This document shows positions 17,416 to 27,493 of a stretch of 64,000 bases of DNA, piece after piece. This DNA comes from Melioribacteraceae bacterium (GTDB taxonomy: Bacteria > Bacteroidota > Ignavibacteria > Ignavibacteriales > Melioribacteraceae). Each line of letters starts with the position of its first letter. Within the stretch, counting starts at the first letter, position 1. The notes under the pieces are model-generated. The model saw nothing but the letters and a program-made list of their open reading frames with translations, did not search any database and was not told the origin of the DNA. The stretch lies in assembly GCA_011525875.1 (NCBI GenBank), contig WYBN01000009.1, forward strand, positions 426,091 to 490,090, given 5' to 3'. The position numbers and the translations under genes were made by a program.

Positions 17416-19680
17416 ATGATGAGTATAACAAAAGAAGAAGCATTAAAGTATCATAGCGAAGGTAGAAAAGGGAAAATTGAAGTAATTCCCTCCAAACCAT
17501 GTTTTACTTCGCGTGATCTTTCTTTAGCCTACACACCTGGTGTTGCCGAACCATGCAGAGAAATTCATAAGAATGAAGAAGAAGTTTACAATTACACAGC
17601 AAAAGGAAATCTAGTTGCAGTTTTATCCAACGGAACTGCAGTTCTTGGATTAGGTGATATTGGCGCCGCTGCCGGCAAGCCTGTAATGGAAGGAAAAGGA
17701 GTTTTGTTTAAACGCTTCGCTGATATTGACGTATTCGATATTGAAGTCAATACACATGATCCCAAGGAGGTCATAAGGGTTACGCAGCTCTTAGAGCCTA
17801 CTTTTGGAGGCATCAACCTTGAGGATATCAAGGCGCCGGAATGTTTCGAAATTGAAGAAGAATTAAAAAGAACATGCAACATACCTATCTTTCATGATGA
17901 CCAGCACGGCACTGCTATTATTTCCTGCGCTGCATTAATTAACGCTGCCGAAGTAGCAGAAAAGGAGTTAAAGAATCTTAGGATAGTGGTATCGGGAGCC
18001 GGCGCATCCGCAGTTGCCTGCTGTAATCTTTATATAAAAGCAGGCGTTACAAGAAGTAATATTGCAATGTTCGATTCGAAAGGTCTTATACATAAAGAAA
18101 GAAAAGATCTTAATAAATACAAAGAAGCATTTGCAATCGAGAACAAATATGACAGTCTCGAAAATGCTATGGTTGGAGCCGATGTTTTTATAGGACTTTC
18201 GAAAGGAGATGTTGTTTCTCCCGAAATGATTAAAGTGATGGCTGAGAAACCAATTGTCTTTGCTATGGCGAATCCCGACCCTGAAATACGTTATGAAATT
18301 GCCAAAGCCGCTCGTGAAGATATTATCATGGCAACCGGAAGAAGCGACTATCCTAATCAGGTAAATAATGTTTTAGGTTTCCCTTTTATATTTAGAGGTG
18401 CTCTTGACGTAAGGGCAACGGCAATAAACGACGAAATGAAAATGGCGGCAGTTAAAGCATTGGCAGGCCTTGCGAAAGAAGTTGTTCCCGATGTTGTTAT
18501 TAGAGCCTACGGCGGAAAGGATTTCTCTTTCGGACCCGATTACATCATACCCAAACCTTTCGATCCGAGGGTTTTGTGGAAAGTCGCTCCGGCTGTTGCT
18601 AATGCTGCAATGGAAACTGGTGTTGCAAAACATCCGATAACCGATTGGGCGCGTTATGAAGAGCAGTTAAAAGAACGCCTCGGCTATTCGCAAGAAGTTA
18701 TTCGGTTTATGATACACAGAGCTCAGGAAAATCCTAAATCGGTTGTTTATCCGGAAGGCGAAGAAGAAAAAATAATTAGAGCTGCCAATGCAATAGCTAC
18801 CGAAGAAATTGGCAAGCCGATATTAGTTGGCAACAAAGAGAAAATTCTCTCGAGAATTAATGAACTTGAGTTTGACGAGAAAAATTTTGAAATACGAGAC
18901 CCGCGTACCTGCGAAAAATGTGAAGAGTATGCAACAGTTCTTTACAGAAGACGACACCGGAAGGGATTAACCCAGAGAGCGGCATTGAATCTTATAAGAC
19001 AGCCCAATTATTATGCATCAATGATGGTTGAAATGGGCGATGCCGACACACTCATCGGTGGATTAACCTCCCATTATCCGGCGACTATAAAGCCCGCTTT
19101 AGAATGTATTGGAGTTAAAGAAAACTTTAAGGTTGTTGCGGGAATGTACATCGTAATTATTAAAAGAAAGGTTTTCTTCTTTGCCGACACGACTGTTAAT
19201 ATCAATCCAAACGCCGAAGAACTTGCGGAGATAGCAATTTATGCAGCCGATACAGTAAAAGAATTTAATATAGAGCCCAAGGTTGCTATGCTGTCCTTTA
19301 GTAATTTCGGCAGCTCAATCAATGATGAATCATCGAAGGTCAAACGTGCCACTGAAATAGTTAATCAGAAAAGACCGGATATAATTTGCGACGGGGAAAT
19401 GCAGGCTGATACTGCGGTTATGCCGGAAATTATAGAAAATGAATTCCCATTCTGCAAAATTCATGGCGGTGCAAATGTATTGATTTTCCCGAACCTTGCC
19501 GCCGGAAATATTGCTTATAAGCTTTTTGAGAGGATAACTTCTGCTACGGTAATAGGACCAATATTAATGGGAATGAAAAAGGCGGTTCACGTTCTTCAGC
19601 GAGGAGCTACTGTGGACGATATTATCAACATGAGCGCAATTGGAATTGTTGACGCTACCGCGAGAGAAAAGAAGAAATAA
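17416..19680 (+). CDS. maeB: MaeB-type malic enzyme fused to phosphotransacetylase-like domain
   Basis: A 754-residue two-domain enzyme. The N-terminal malic enzyme (about 1-425) decarboxylates malate to pyruvate with NADP or NAD; it shows [49 protein letters not shown] and a Rossmann segment [16 protein letters not shown]. The C-terminal half (about 430-754) is a phosphate acetyl/butyryltransferase-like domain that in MaeB proteins acts in regulation by acetyl-CoA. An AGGAG ribosome-binding site precedes tandem ATG codons. It is a single gene between terminators. Confidence 0.95.
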   Translation: MMSITKEEALKYHSEGRKGKIEVIPSKPCFTSRDLSLAYTPGVAEPCREIHKNEEEVYNYTAKGNLVAVLSNGTAVLGLGDIGAAAGKPVMEGKGVLFKRFADIDVFDIEVNTHDPKEVIRVTQLLEPTFGGINLEDIKAPECFEIEEELKRTCNIPIFHDDQHGTAIISCAALINAAEVAEKELKNLRIVVSGAGASAVACCNLYIKAGVTRSNIAMFDSKGLIHKERKDLNKYKEAFAIENKYDSLENAMVGADVFIGLSKGDVVSPEMIKVMAEKPIVFAMANPDPEIRYEIAKAAREDIIMATGRSDYPNQVNNVLGFPFIFRGALDVRATAINDEMKMAAVKALAGLAKEVVPDVVIRAYGGKDFSFGPDYIIPKPFDPRVLWKVAPAVANAAMETGVAKHPITDWARYEEQLKERLGYSQEVIRFMIHRAQENPKSVVYPEGEEEKIIRAANAIATEEIGKPILVGNKEKILSRINELEFDEKNFEIRDPRTCEKCEEYATVLYRRRHRKGLTQRAALNLIRQPNYYASMMVEMGDADTLIGGLTSHYPATIKPALECIGVKENFKVVAGMYIVIIKRKVFFFADTTVNINPNAEELAEIAIYAADTVKEFNIEPKVAMLSFSNFGSSINDESSKVKRATEIVNQKRPDIICDGEMQADTAVMPEIIENEFPFCKIHGGANVLIFPNLAAGNIAYKLFERITSATVIGPILMGMKKAVHVLQRGATVDDIINMSAIGIVDATAREKKK

Positions 19681-19705
19681 GCTCAATTAAAATTAACTCA
19701 AAATA

Positions 19706-19739
19706 ACGGGGTTCCCATTAAACGGGAATCCCGTTTTTA
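19706..19739 (+). terminator. Intrinsic terminator after maeB
   Basis: An 11-bp stem (19706-19716 with 19724-19734, one G-T pair) with a 7-base loop is followed by TTTTTAT. A second inverted repeat AATGGAGC/GCTCCATT (19742-19749, 19769-19776) follows, also ending in T-rich sequence; it may be a second terminator or an operator for the next gene. Confidence 0.85.
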
Positions 19740-19784
19740 TTAATGGAGCACAAGGTTAATTTTATTACGCTCCATTCTTTTTTA

Positions 19785-19792
19785 TATATTTG
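19785..19792 (+). promoter_or_regulatory. Putative TAnnTTTG promoter box
   Basis: TATATTTG fits the Bacteroidota -7 consensus exactly and lies upstream of the YkuD-like gene. A TTG -33 box is not evident at the right distance. Confidence 0.4.
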
Positions 19793-19845
19793 CTTACCGG
19801 ATTTTGCTGTTAGGAAAAAACAACAAAAAAACCGAATTGTTACAA

Positions 19846-20472
19846 ATGATTAAGAACATTATCTATTTTTCATCCAGCTTGTTGATTTTTTTTGCCGGAG
19901 TTGTTGCTTATGGTGTTTTTCTCAATTCCCGAGAAAAACCTCTCAGTGAAATAATGGATTCGTTCAGTTATGATGTTAAAGGAAACATCAACATTATTGT
20001 AGATAAAAGCCGTTATAAGTTGTATTTATATTCTGATACGCTGCTGATTAAGGCTTATAACGTTTCATTAGGCAAAGGCGGACAGAAGAAGAGAGATTCC
20101 TTCTATGGTAACGCCACGCCGGTCGGCTCTTATATTATATGCAAAATAGACACTGTAAATAAATATCACAAAGCAATGATTATTAATTATCCAAATAAAT
20201 ACGATGCGGCAGAAGCTTTAAGGAACAATCAAATTTCGCGTGAAATTTACATGAAAATTGACGGCTGCATTTCTGCAAATTCATGTACTTCCGATGTTCT
20301 GCCCGATGCCGAACCTATCAGTTTGCACGGGATTGGAGATTATGATTTCATTTTCCGTAATCTTCCTTTTGTTTTTAATTGGACAAACGGTTCTATCGCA
20401 CTAAGTAATAAAAGCATTGATGAGCTGTACAGTGTTGTAGGCGAAGGAACGCCAGTTTTAATTAAACCATAA
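19846..20472 (+). CDS. YkuD-family L,D-transpeptidase-like protein with Ser in place of catalytic Cys
   Basis: A 208-residue membrane-anchored protein (hydrophobic segment about 5-25) with a YkuD fold: NINIIVDKSRYKLYLY, VSLGKGGQKKRDSFYGNATPVGSYIICK and ISLHGIG with the conserved His161. The motif that normally reads GCIALSN is NGSIALSN here, with Ser183 (codon TCT) where the nucleophilic Cys is expected. L,D-transpeptidases crosslink peptidoglycan or attach proteins to it through that Cys, so this member may be inactive, a binding protein, or chemically different. A TTG start at 19804 is possible but the ATG at 19846 gives a better anchor. Confidence 0.82.
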   Translation: MIKNIIYFSSSLLIFFAGVVAYGVFLNSREKPLSEIMDSFSYDVKGNINIIVDKSRYKLYLYSDTLLIKAYNVSLGKGGQKKRDSFYGNATPVGSYIICKIDTVNKYHKAMIINYPNKYDAAEALRNNQISREIYMKIDGCISANSCTSDVLPDAEPISLHGIGDYDFIFRNLPFVFNWTNGSIALSNKSIDELYSVVGEGTPVLIKP

Positions 20473-20487
20473 CATCCGAAATCTACC

Positions 20488-22623
20488 GTGAATATCATTC
20501 CAAGAATATTTAATATCTTAGCCGCTGTAATAGTTCTGAGCAGTCCATGTTTCGGGCAGGAAGCAAAAGATTATGAACTTGTTAAGATTAATTTTCAAGG
20601 CAATAAGAAAATATCGGACAGCGAATTAAGAACTGTTATACTTTCTAAAGAATCACCGAATTGGTTCTCAAAATTTCTCAATAGTTTTACAGGCTTTGGC
20701 GAATCAGCTGTTTATTTTGATTCATTGCTGATTCAAAACGACTTGAACGCTCTGAATAATTATTACTTTGATGCCGGGTATTTCAAAGCCAAATTTTCTT
20801 ATGGATATGAACTTAATAAAAAAAATGCCGCAGCCGAACTGACTTATATAATTTCAGAAGGGGAACCGAGTTATTTTTCAAGTATCAGGGTCTCCGGACT
20901 GGAAAATATTCATAAAGAATTTCAAAGCTATATATTAAATGCATCTAAGGTTGATACAGCTCTCCAATATTCAAAAGCTGTAGTAGAAAAAATCAATAAT
21001 CAGATTATAAATTACTTAAGAGATCACGGGCATATGCTCGTTGCAACAGACGTTCCTCTGGTAAAGATTGATACTTTACATAACAAGGCGCATTTAACGA
21101 TCGATTTGAACGCCGGGAAGCGGTACCAGATAAGAGAAGTTAAAGTAAATAAATCCGGACCCGGAAAAGATTTGGTTGATGATAATCTTCTACGTGAAAT
21201 TGTAAATGTTGATTCAGGCAAATATTATAATTTTTTCAATCTTCAGCGCGGGCAGACAAGATTATACAGAACTAATTTGTTCTCTTCGGCACTTGTTTCC
21301 GGAATTACAGCCGACACTTCTGGAAATCTTGTCCCGATCAATATAAGCGTGGATGTTGGGTTAGTTAATGAATTTTCACCTGAAATAATATTTAATAACG
21401 AAGACAACCGCTTCAACCTTGGTTTGAGTTTTGGATACATCAGGAAGAATTTCTTTGGAAGCGCCCGAAAGCTGACGGTGAGAACTTCAGCCGCTTCGCA
21501 GAATATTCTGGATTTTCTCGGTAATCCGGGACTCGACGATACAACCGTTATTGGTTATGCAGATGCACGGGTGATTATTGAGCAGCCTTTTATATTTGGT
21601 AAACCTATTTATACAAAACTTGAGAATTATATAACTCTTCAAAAAAGAAAAAACGAATACAACGCAACATTATTTGGAAGCAAGTTAAGTTTTGATTTCG
21701 AACTCCCTCAGAATGTTTATTTTACAGGTCTTTCTTCATATTTGAATTGGGAACGTTCAAAATATTTCCTGCAAGAAAGTTATATTAAAAATATTTTCTA
21801 TAAGTTTTTTACCAATGAGGGAATACCTCCTGATTTGTCGGACAGTCTTTCGGCATACTTTTCTCAAGAATATGAAAAAAGACCGCAGTATACCAATGCA
21901 ACATTAGGGATTGAATTATCCTCCAATAAGACAAATAACTTTCTCTTTCCCAGCACGGGTTATTCATTATCAATTTTGCTTGCAGACGGAAACGGAATAG
22001 CGTATGCAGTAAACAAGTCGCTGGGGATGAATATTGAAGGTCCTCTTTATTATAAAGTGTTAGCTGCTTCTACTTTTTATCTGCCTGTATATTTCTCGAA
22101 TGAAAATGCTTTTGGAATAAAATTTTTATTAGGAAACATTCATTCGTATAAAGGCAATAAATTCGATATACCCCTTAACCAAAGATTTGTATCCGGAGGC
22201 AGCAATTCAGTGCGGGGCTGGCAGTCAAGGGAGCTGGAACCGAGCGGTAGTGACGTAAGTGTCGAGAGTTTATCCCCTCAGGATTTGGAGCAGATTCTTT
22301 TACGTGAAGGTTCCTTCGGAGGTTTCTTTATCGTTGAAGGTTCAATAGAAACAAGAAATCGATTAATAGGGAAAATCGGCTCAGCTCTTTTTGTTGATTA
22401 CGGCAACACTTTCTTAAATCCAGAGTCATTTCGCTTTGATAAGCTTGCTGTAGCCGCAGGTTTTGGATTGAGATATTACTCGGAAATTGTACCGATACGA
22501 ATTGATTTCGGGTTCAAATTCTACGACCCGACAGATAGACGGAGCTTTTTCACTAAGCTCGGCGATTCAAATTTCCTTGGTAAACATTTCAGTTTTCACC
22601 TCGGCATAGGGGAAGCTTTCTAA
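20488..22623 (+). CDS. Omp85/BamA-TamA-like outer-membrane assembly protein
   Basis: A 711-residue outer-membrane protein with signal peptide (about 1-23, FGQ). POTRA repeats occupy about 30-290 (YELVKINFQGNKKISDSEL; YFSSIRVSGLENIHKEF; YQIREVKVNKSG). A C-terminal 16-strand barrel contains the Omp85 lid-loop motif SGGSNSVRGWQSREL, equivalent to the VRGF/Y motif. The length and three or so POTRA domains fit TamA-like members better than housekeeping BamA with five. The GTG start at 20488 is only 15 bases from the YkuD-like gene, so the two envelope genes are probably cotranscribed. Confidence 0.88.
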   Translation: MNIIPRIFNILAAVIVLSSPCFGQEAKDYELVKINFQGNKKISDSELRTVILSKESPNWFSKFLNSFTGFGESAVYFDSLLIQNDLNALNNYYFDAGYFKAKFSYGYELNKKNAAAELTYIISEGEPSYFSSIRVSGLENIHKEFQSYILNASKVDTALQYSKAVVEKINNQIINYLRDHGHMLVATDVPLVKIDTLHNKAHLTIDLNAGKRYQIREVKVNKSGPGKDLVDDNLLREIVNVDSGKYYNFFNLQRGQTRLYRTNLFSSALVSGITADTSGNLVPINISVDVGLVNEFSPEIIFNNEDNRFNLGLSFGYIRKNFFGSARKLTVRTSAASQNILDFLGNPGLDDTTVIGYADARVIIEQPFIFGKPIYTKLENYITLQKRKNEYNATLFGSKLSFDFELPQNVYFTGLSSYLNWERSKYFLQESYIKNIFYKFFTNEGIPPDLSDSLSAYFSQEYEKRPQYTNATLGIELSSNKTNNFLFPSTGYSLSILLADGNGIAYAVNKSLGMNIEGPLYYKVLAASTFYLPVYFSNENAFGIKFLLGNIHSYKGNKFDIPLNQRFVSGGSNSVRGWQSRELEPSGSDVSVESLSPQDLEQILLREGSFGGFFIVEGSIETRNRLIGKIGSALFVDYGNTFLNPESFRFDKLAVAAGFGLRYYSEIVPIRIDFGFKFYDPTDRRSFFTKLGDSNFLGKHFSFHLGIGEAF

Positions 22624-22633
22624 ACAATTCTTT

Positions 22634-22662
22634 TTGTTCGACCTGAATTTTCGCTAAATTTA
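22634..22662 (+). promoter_or_regulatory. Putative promoter of the yicC-gmk-rpoZ operon
   Basis: TTG at 22634-22636 and TAAATTTA at 22655-22662, 18 bases apart, resemble the Bacteroidota -33 and -7 elements; the last base of the second box differs from the consensus. Confidence 0.4.
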
Positions 22663-22684
22663 CACTCATTTTTTTTGAGGACTT

Positions 22685-23560
22685 ATGATTTCGAGTATGA
22701 CCGGATACGGCAAGGCAGTTATTGAGGAAAAGGACATCTTTGTTGAAGTTGAGATTAAAAGCCTCAATTCCAGGTTTCTTGATTTTAATCTTAAAATCCC
22801 AAGAATTCTATCCGAAAAAGAACTTGAATTTAAGAATATTATCAAAGAGAGGATTAAAAGAGGAAAAATTTCACTTTCAATAACTCTTCAGAAAAACGGC
22901 GTCGATAATAGAATAGCATCCATAAAAGAAGAGAATTTGAATGGGGTTGTAAGTCTCCTTAACGAGCTAAAAAACAAAGCCGGGCTAAAGAGTGAAATAA
23001 GCCTCGATAATTTACTGGAATTTCAAAATGTGATTTTTACAGAAAATGGTTTTGGGAATGAAGCGGAGTTCGGGATAACTAAAATCGCTTTGGAAAACGC
23101 TCTAACCGAGCTGATAAATATGCGCCGGAAAGAAGGGCGGGCTTTGATTGAGGATTTAAAACTCCGCATAAATAATATCGCTGAAATGGTCGAAAAAATT
23201 ATGAATGTTAATCCTGAGGAGATAAAAACCTATTTCGGAAAACTTCGGGCGCGCATCGAAGAAATAATTGCAGATTCAAAAGTTATCGATGAAAGGCTAA
23301 TTACCGAACTTGGCATTATTTCCGAAAAATACGATGTTACCGAAGAATGCATAAGGCTGAAAAGCCACATAAACCAGTTCAACGAAATTTTAGCCGGTGA
23401 AATCGAAGTGGGAAGAAGACTAAACTTTTTAGCCCAGGAGATGAACAGAGAAGCTAACACTATCAATAGTAAATCAATCTCAATTGATATTACGAGATTT
23501 GGTATTTCTATAAAAGAGGAACTGGAAAAGATAAGAGAACAAATACAGAATTTAGAGTAG
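22685..23560 (+). CDS. yicC: YicC family endoribonuclease
   Basis: A 291-residue protein of the YicC/YloC family, recently tied to RNA cleavage. The N-terminus ISSMTGYGKAVIEE and the segment IKSLNSRFLDFNLKIPR are highly characteristic. The C-terminal DUF1732 part ends with EIEVGRRLNFLAQEMNREANTINSKS. A TTGAGG ribosome-binding site precedes the ATG. The gene sits directly upstream of gmk and rpoZ, the usual order in many bacteria. Confidence 0.96.
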   Translation: MISSMTGYGKAVIEEKDIFVEVEIKSLNSRFLDFNLKIPRILSEKELEFKNIIKERIKRGKISLSITLQKNGVDNRIASIKEENLNGVVSLLNELKNKAGLKSEISLDNLLEFQNVIFTENGFGNEAEFGITKIALENALTELINMRRKEGRALIEDLKLRINNIAEMVEKIMNVNPEEIKTYFGKLRARIEEIIADSKVIDERLITELGIISEKYDVTEECIRLKSHINQFNEILAGEIEVGRRLNFLAQEMNREANTINSKSISIDITRFGISIKEELEKIREQIQNLE

Positions 23561-23563
23561 CCA

Positions 23564-24127
23564 TTGAATCCAAAAGGTAAATTATTTGTTTTTTCGGCAC
23601 CCAGCGGATCCGGTAAAACAACAATTATTAAGAGTACGCTTTCGCATTTCCCCGAATTTGTCTTTTCAGTTTCGGCAACAACGCGCAAAAAACGAGCAAG
23701 CGAAATAGAGGGGAAAGATTATTTTTTTATAACCGAGAAAGAGTTTCTAAAAAAAATTGATAATAAAGAATTTGTGGAATGGGAAAGATTCTATGATTAT
23801 TATTACGGCACGCTAAAATCCTTTATCGATGAGAAACTTAATCTCGGAAAGTCAATAGTTCTTGAAGTTGATGTAAAAGGAGCGGTTAATATCAAAAAGG
23901 CATACCCCGAATCCGTGCTTATTTTTATTATGCCGCCCAGCAGAAATGCGCTTGTCGAAAGATTGATTAATAGGAAGACCGAGACCGAAGATGATTTAGC
24001 AAAACGAATTAAGAGAGCCGAAATGGAATTGACTTATAAGGATAAATTTGACTACGTTGTGGAGAACGATAACCTTGAAGACGCAAAAAAAGAAGTTGTA
24101 AAAATAATAGATAAAGAAATAATGTAA
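23564..24127 (+). CDS. gmk: Guanylate kinase
   Basis: Guanylate kinase converts GMP to GDP with ATP. It is 187 residues with the P-loop APSGSGKTT near the N-terminus, SVSATTRKKRASEIEGKDYFF (GMP-binding region), EFVEWERFYDYYYGT and the lid region RLINRKTETEDDLAKRIKRA. The start is TTG, 3 bases after the yicC stop, so translation is coupled. Confidence 0.97.
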   Translation: MNPKGKLFVFSAPSGSGKTTIIKSTLSHFPEFVFSVSATTRKKRASEIEGKDYFFITEKEFLKKIDNKEFVEWERFYDYYYGTLKSFIDEKLNLGKSIVLEVDVKGAVNIKKAYPESVLIFIMPPSRNALVERLINRKTETEDDLAKRIKRAEMELTYKDKFDYVVENDNLEDAKKEVVKIIDKEIM

Positions 24128-24139
24128 GGAGAAAATATA

Positions 24140-24436
24140 ATGAACACAAAACCAGTTGATTTAAGAGAGATTGATCAAAAAGCAGCTAATATATACGAAG
24201 CTGTAATCGTGGCTGCAAAGCGTTCCCGCCAGATAAATGATCAAAATAAACTTGAATATAATGAACAGGTTGGACACCTTGAAACAGGTCCGGAGGATGA
24301 TTTTGATGAAAGAGCTAATCCTGACCTGGTCAAAATTTCCCTCGAATTCGAGAAGAGAGATAAACCCCATCAAAAATCTTTGAAGGAACTGCTCAGCGGG
24401 GAATTGGAGTACCGTTACAAAGAAGATCAAAAGTAA
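24140..24436 (+). CDS. rpoZ: RNA polymerase omega subunit
   Basis: A 98-residue small subunit of RNA polymerase that supports assembly of the beta-prime subunit. The helix NIYEAVIVAAKRSRQIND resembles the omega core motif, with an acidic linker and a C-terminal LKELLSGELEYRYKED. Position directly after gmk supports the call. A TAAGGAG ribosome-binding site precedes the ATG. Confidence 0.87.
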   Translation: MNTKPVDLREIDQKAANIYEAVIVAAKRSRQINDQNKLEYNEQVGHLETGPEDDFDERANPDLVKISLEFEKRDKPHQKSLKELLSGELEYRYKEDQK

Positions 24437-24490
24437 TGTTGATAATATCCGCCGTTGAATCGTAATTCGATTTTAAGAAAAGACCGGACT

Positions 24491-25258
24491 ATGATTTCAC
24501 AAGAAATGAAGCGAGAGTTAATAAATGCTCTTATTGATCAAAAAGAAATTTTCGGTGATGAACTGTTAACTACCTTCTCCGAAAACGATTATGAGCCTCT
24601 TTATGAAAATGATATTCAACCGGAACCTGCAGAGAATAATGTGAATGAGGATAAAATAAACTATAGTAGCAGCAAATTATTTGCTGAAGAATTTGAAAAC
24701 GCACGAAGCCTTGATGAGTTAAACAGGATGATTGCGGACTGCACAAAATGTTCTTTAGGTCAAACAAGAACTAAATTTGTGTTCGGCACCGGAAATCCTA
24801 ATGCTGAGTTGATGCTGATTGGTGAGGCGCCGGGCGCTGAAGAGGACAAGCAGGGAATTCCATTCGTCGGACGCGCAGGTAAACTTCTAAACGATATTTT
24901 AAAAGCAATAAACTTTGAAAGGGAAGATGTTTACATCGCCAATATTCTTAAATGCCGTCCGCCGAATAACCGGGATCCGCTGCCCTCGGAAAGAGAAACA
25001 TGCATTCCGTATCTTAATAAACAGATTGAATTAATCAACCCGAAGATTATACTTTGTCTTGGCAGAATTGCCGCTAACGCGCTTTTGAATAAAAATGAAT
25101 CGCTTGCAAACCTGAGAAACGGCGACTACGAGTATAAAGGAATTAAGCTGATGGCAACTTATCATCCGGCGGCTCTGCTTAGGAATCCTCATTGGAAAAG
25201 AGGCTGCTGGGAAGACGTGAAGAAAGTTCGTAAATTATACGATGAATTAACGGCTTAA
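24491..25258 (+). CDS. Family 4 uracil-DNA glycosylase (4Fe-4S)
   Basis: A DNA repair enzyme that removes uracil. After a variable N-terminal region of about 80 residues, the core shows [20 protein letters not shown] (first Cys pair of the iron-sulphur cluster), [28 protein letters not shown] (uracil pocket), [21 protein letters not shown] and [15 protein letters not shown] (catalytic-site His motif). Family 4 enzymes bind a 4Fe-4S cluster through four Cys, all present here. A TTG at 24455 in the same frame is an alternative start; the ATG at 24491 was chosen. It lies between rpoZ and dnaB on the same strand. Confidence 0.95.
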   Translation: MISQEMKRELINALIDQKEIFGDELLTTFSENDYEPLYENDIQPEPAENNVNEDKINYSSSKLFAEEFENARSLDELNRMIADCTKCSLGQTRTKFVFGTGNPNAELMLIGEAPGAEEDKQGIPFVGRAGKLLNDILKAINFEREDVYIANILKCRPPNNRDPLPSERETCIPYLNKQIELINPKIILCLGRIAANALLNKNESLANLRNGDYEYKGIKLMATYHPAALLRNPHWKRGCWEDVKKVRKLYDELTA

Positions 25259-25262
25259 TAAA

Positions 25263-26696
25263 ATGGCAAAAACAAGCGAAAAAATTGATCTTGACAAATT
25301 AAAATCTGCTGCCAAAAAACCTCCTTCAGTGCCGGAAGTTGAAATGGCGGTACTGGGCGCAATGCTGCTGGATAATAATGCTATACCAAAAGTGATTGAA
25401 GTGCTTAAACCCGAACACTTCTTTGATCCGCGGAATAAAATTATATTCTCGGCTGTTACTGCTTTGTATGAAGCAAACGAACCCCTTGATACAGTTTCGC
25501 TTTACGAAGAACTTAAAAAAGAAAATAAAGTTGAAGATGCCGGAGGAGCGGCGTATCTCGGAAAATTGTCGCAGGATATCAGCTCCGCTGCAAATATTGA
25601 TTACCACTCAAGAGTTGTACTTGAAAAATGGATATTAAGACAATTGATTTCCACCTCATTGGAAATTGCAGGCTCGGCTTATGAAGGCAGCGAAGACGTA
25701 TTCGACCTGCTTGATGCGGCAGAATCAAAAATATTCAGTATAACGGAAGAAGGAACCAAAGAGTCGTACAAATCGATGGAAAAAGCTGTTAAAGAAGCTC
25801 TTGAATTGATTGAAGCAATTCACTCGAAAAGTTTAGCTAATGTTTCTGTTCCCTCCGGATATTTTGCTCTTGACGATATGCTCGGCGGTTTCCAAAAATC
25901 GGATTTGATTATTGTCGCCGCACGCCCTTCCATGGGCAAAACTGCTTTTGCTCTTTCGCTCTGCAGAAATGCCGCAATAGATTTTGAAATTCCGATTGCA
26001 TTCTTCAGCCTGGAAATGTCAACAATCCAACTTGCTACTAGGTTAATATCATCCGAAGCAAGAATAAACGCACACAGCGTCAGAACGGGAAAATTCAGAG
26101 CTGAAGACGGTCAGAAGATAAGCCGTACCGTTCACAAGCTAAGCAAAGCGCCGATTTATATTGATGATACTCCCGCGCTTTCAATACTTGAATTACGTGC
26201 AAAAGCGCGCCGTCTTAAAACCGAAAGAAATGTCGGGTTGATTGTTATCGATTATCTCCAATTAATGACTGCAGCCGGAAGGATGGAAAGCCGTGAAAGG
26301 GAAATCTCGCAAATATCTCGATCGCTGAAAGCTCTTGCTAAAGAACTTAATATTCCTGTTATCGCTCTTTCGCAGCTGAACAGAGTAGTTGAAACTACGA
26401 CAACGAAAAGACCGATGCTTTCACATCTCCGTGAATCTGGTTCAATTGAGCAGGACGCCGATGTTGTGTTGTTTTTGTATAGACCCGAAGTCTATGGTAT
26501 CACTCAAACAAATGAAGGCAATTCTACTGAAGGAATAGCTGAAGTTATTATAGGAAAGCAGAGAAACGGACCTGTTGGCGAAGTTCAGCTTAAATTCATT
26601 AAAGATTATGCCCGGTTCGAAAACCTTGATCTAATACATGCAAACTTACCGCAATACTCTGAATCCACTCAAGAGCAGGAAGACCTGACGATCTAA
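25263..26696 (+). CDS. dnaB: Replicative DNA helicase DnaB
   Basis: The hexameric helicase of the replication fork, 477 residues. The N-terminal domain starts PPSVPEVEMAVLGAMLLDNNAIPKV. The RecA-like motor has PSGYFALDDMLGGFQKSDLIIVAARPSMGKTAFAL (Walker A), FFSLEMS, LIVIDYLQLM (Walker B) and SQLNRVVE and LRESGSIEQDADVV. The first in-frame ATG is 4 bases after the stop of the glycosylase gene. No intein is present. Confidence 0.98.
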   Translation: MAKTSEKIDLDKLKSAAKKPPSVPEVEMAVLGAMLLDNNAIPKVIEVLKPEHFFDPRNKIIFSAVTALYEANEPLDTVSLYEELKKENKVEDAGGAAYLGKLSQDISSAANIDYHSRVVLEKWILRQLISTSLEIAGSAYEGSEDVFDLLDAAESKIFSITEEGTKESYKSMEKAVKEALELIEAIHSKSLANVSVPSGYFALDDMLGGFQKSDLIIVAARPSMGKTAFALSLCRNAAIDFEIPIAFFSLEMSTIQLATRLISSEARINAHSVRTGKFRAEDGQKISRTVHKLSKAPIYIDDTPALSILELRAKARRLKTERNVGLIVIDYLQLMTAAGRMESREREISQISRSLKALAKELNIPVIALSQLNRVVETTTTKRPMLSHLRESGSIEQDADVVLFLYRPEVYGITQTNEGNSTEGIAEVIIGKQRNGPVGEVQLKFIKDYARFENLDLIHANLPQYSESTQEQEDLTI

Positions 26697-26772
26697 GTGC
26701 CAACCGATTTTCCGGCATCAAGCGTTAATTCCAATCTAAGAATAAATCATATTACTTGCCGAAGAACAGTTA

Positions 26773-26792
26773 CAAATTCATCAGCGAATTTG
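26773..26792. terminator. Weak hairpin between convergent dnaB and the LuxR regulator
   Basis: CAAATTC (26773-26779) and GAATTTG (26786-26792) form a 7-bp stem in the 139-base convergent gap. There is no clear T run, so it may or may not terminate. Nothing else is recognised in 26697-26835. Confidence 0.35.
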
Positions 26793-26835
26793 CGGCTTAA
26801 GCATTTCAAAATCTGAAATACAAAATTGAGTTATA

Positions 26836-27492
26836 TTATATACGCTCTTTATTCTCAATAGCAAACTTTATGAGGCTGTGCGAGCCGTGAAGATTCAATT
26901 TCTCGCAGATATTATTGCGGTGGTTTTCAACTGTTTTTGTGCTGATGTTCAGCTCATTACTTATTTCACGGCTGGTTTTGTTTGAAGAAATAAATTTCAG
27001 AATTCTTCTCTCCGAAACCGTGAGTTTATTTAATGCGCCATTAATGTTGTTTTGTAGAAGAGACGACTTCATCAATTTAAATAAGTTGCCGCTGAGCTTT
27101 GGACAAATATACGTATGTCCGTCAAGGACACTCCTGATGCAGTCTATGATTTCCCCGGCGGTATTTTCTTTAAGAATAAATCCCATGGCTCCCTGTTCAA
27201 GGGCTTTGCGCAGGATTTCAGGGTCATTGTGCATAGTTAAAAAAATCACCCGGGTTTCATTCTTGAAGTTTTTGATGAATTCAAAAATTTCAAAGCCGTC
27301 GCCGTCTTTCAGTTCGACATCAAGAATAGCAAGATCAGGCTTATGTTTCTCTATAATTTCAACAGCCTCGCTGCCGGTAGATGCTTCTCCGACCACAGAA
27401 AGATTTTCTTCGCGCTGTATAATGCTTCTAATTCCCTCGAGAAAAAGCGGATGATCGTCTACAATAACGACAGTGTTTTCCCTTATTTTCAT
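26836..27492 (-). CDS. NarL/LuxR-family response regulator
   Basis: A 218-residue regulator with a receiver (1-125: DDHPLFLEGI, phosphoacceptor Asp58 in AILDVELKDGDG, KEN switch Lys) and a C-terminal LuxR helix-turn-helix (about 150-215: LTVSERRILKFISSNKTSREISNELNISTKTVENHR). It begins one base after the stop of the propeller histidine kinase, so the two form a two-component pair in one transcript. Confidence 0.95.
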   Translation of the reverse strand: MKIRENTVVIVDDHPLFLEGIRSIIQREENLSVVGEASTGSEAVEIIEKHKPDLAILDVELKDGDGFEIFEFIKNFKNETRVIFLTMHNDPEILRKALEQGAMGFILKENTAGEIIDCIRSVLDGHTYICPKLSGNLFKLMKSSLLQNNINGALNKLTVSERRILKFISSNKTSREISNELNISTKTVENHRNNICEKLNLHGSHSLIKFAIENKERI

Positions 27493-27493
27493 A

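Noticed and set aside
25263..26696. Possible intein in dnaB
   Set aside because: The motor motifs run without interruption and the length of 477 residues is normal.
26697..26835. tRNA or small RNA gene in the convergent gap
   Set aside because: No cloverleaf arms, T-loop GTTCRA or CCA end were found; only weak hairpins. No tRNA or rRNA was seen in any other gap either.
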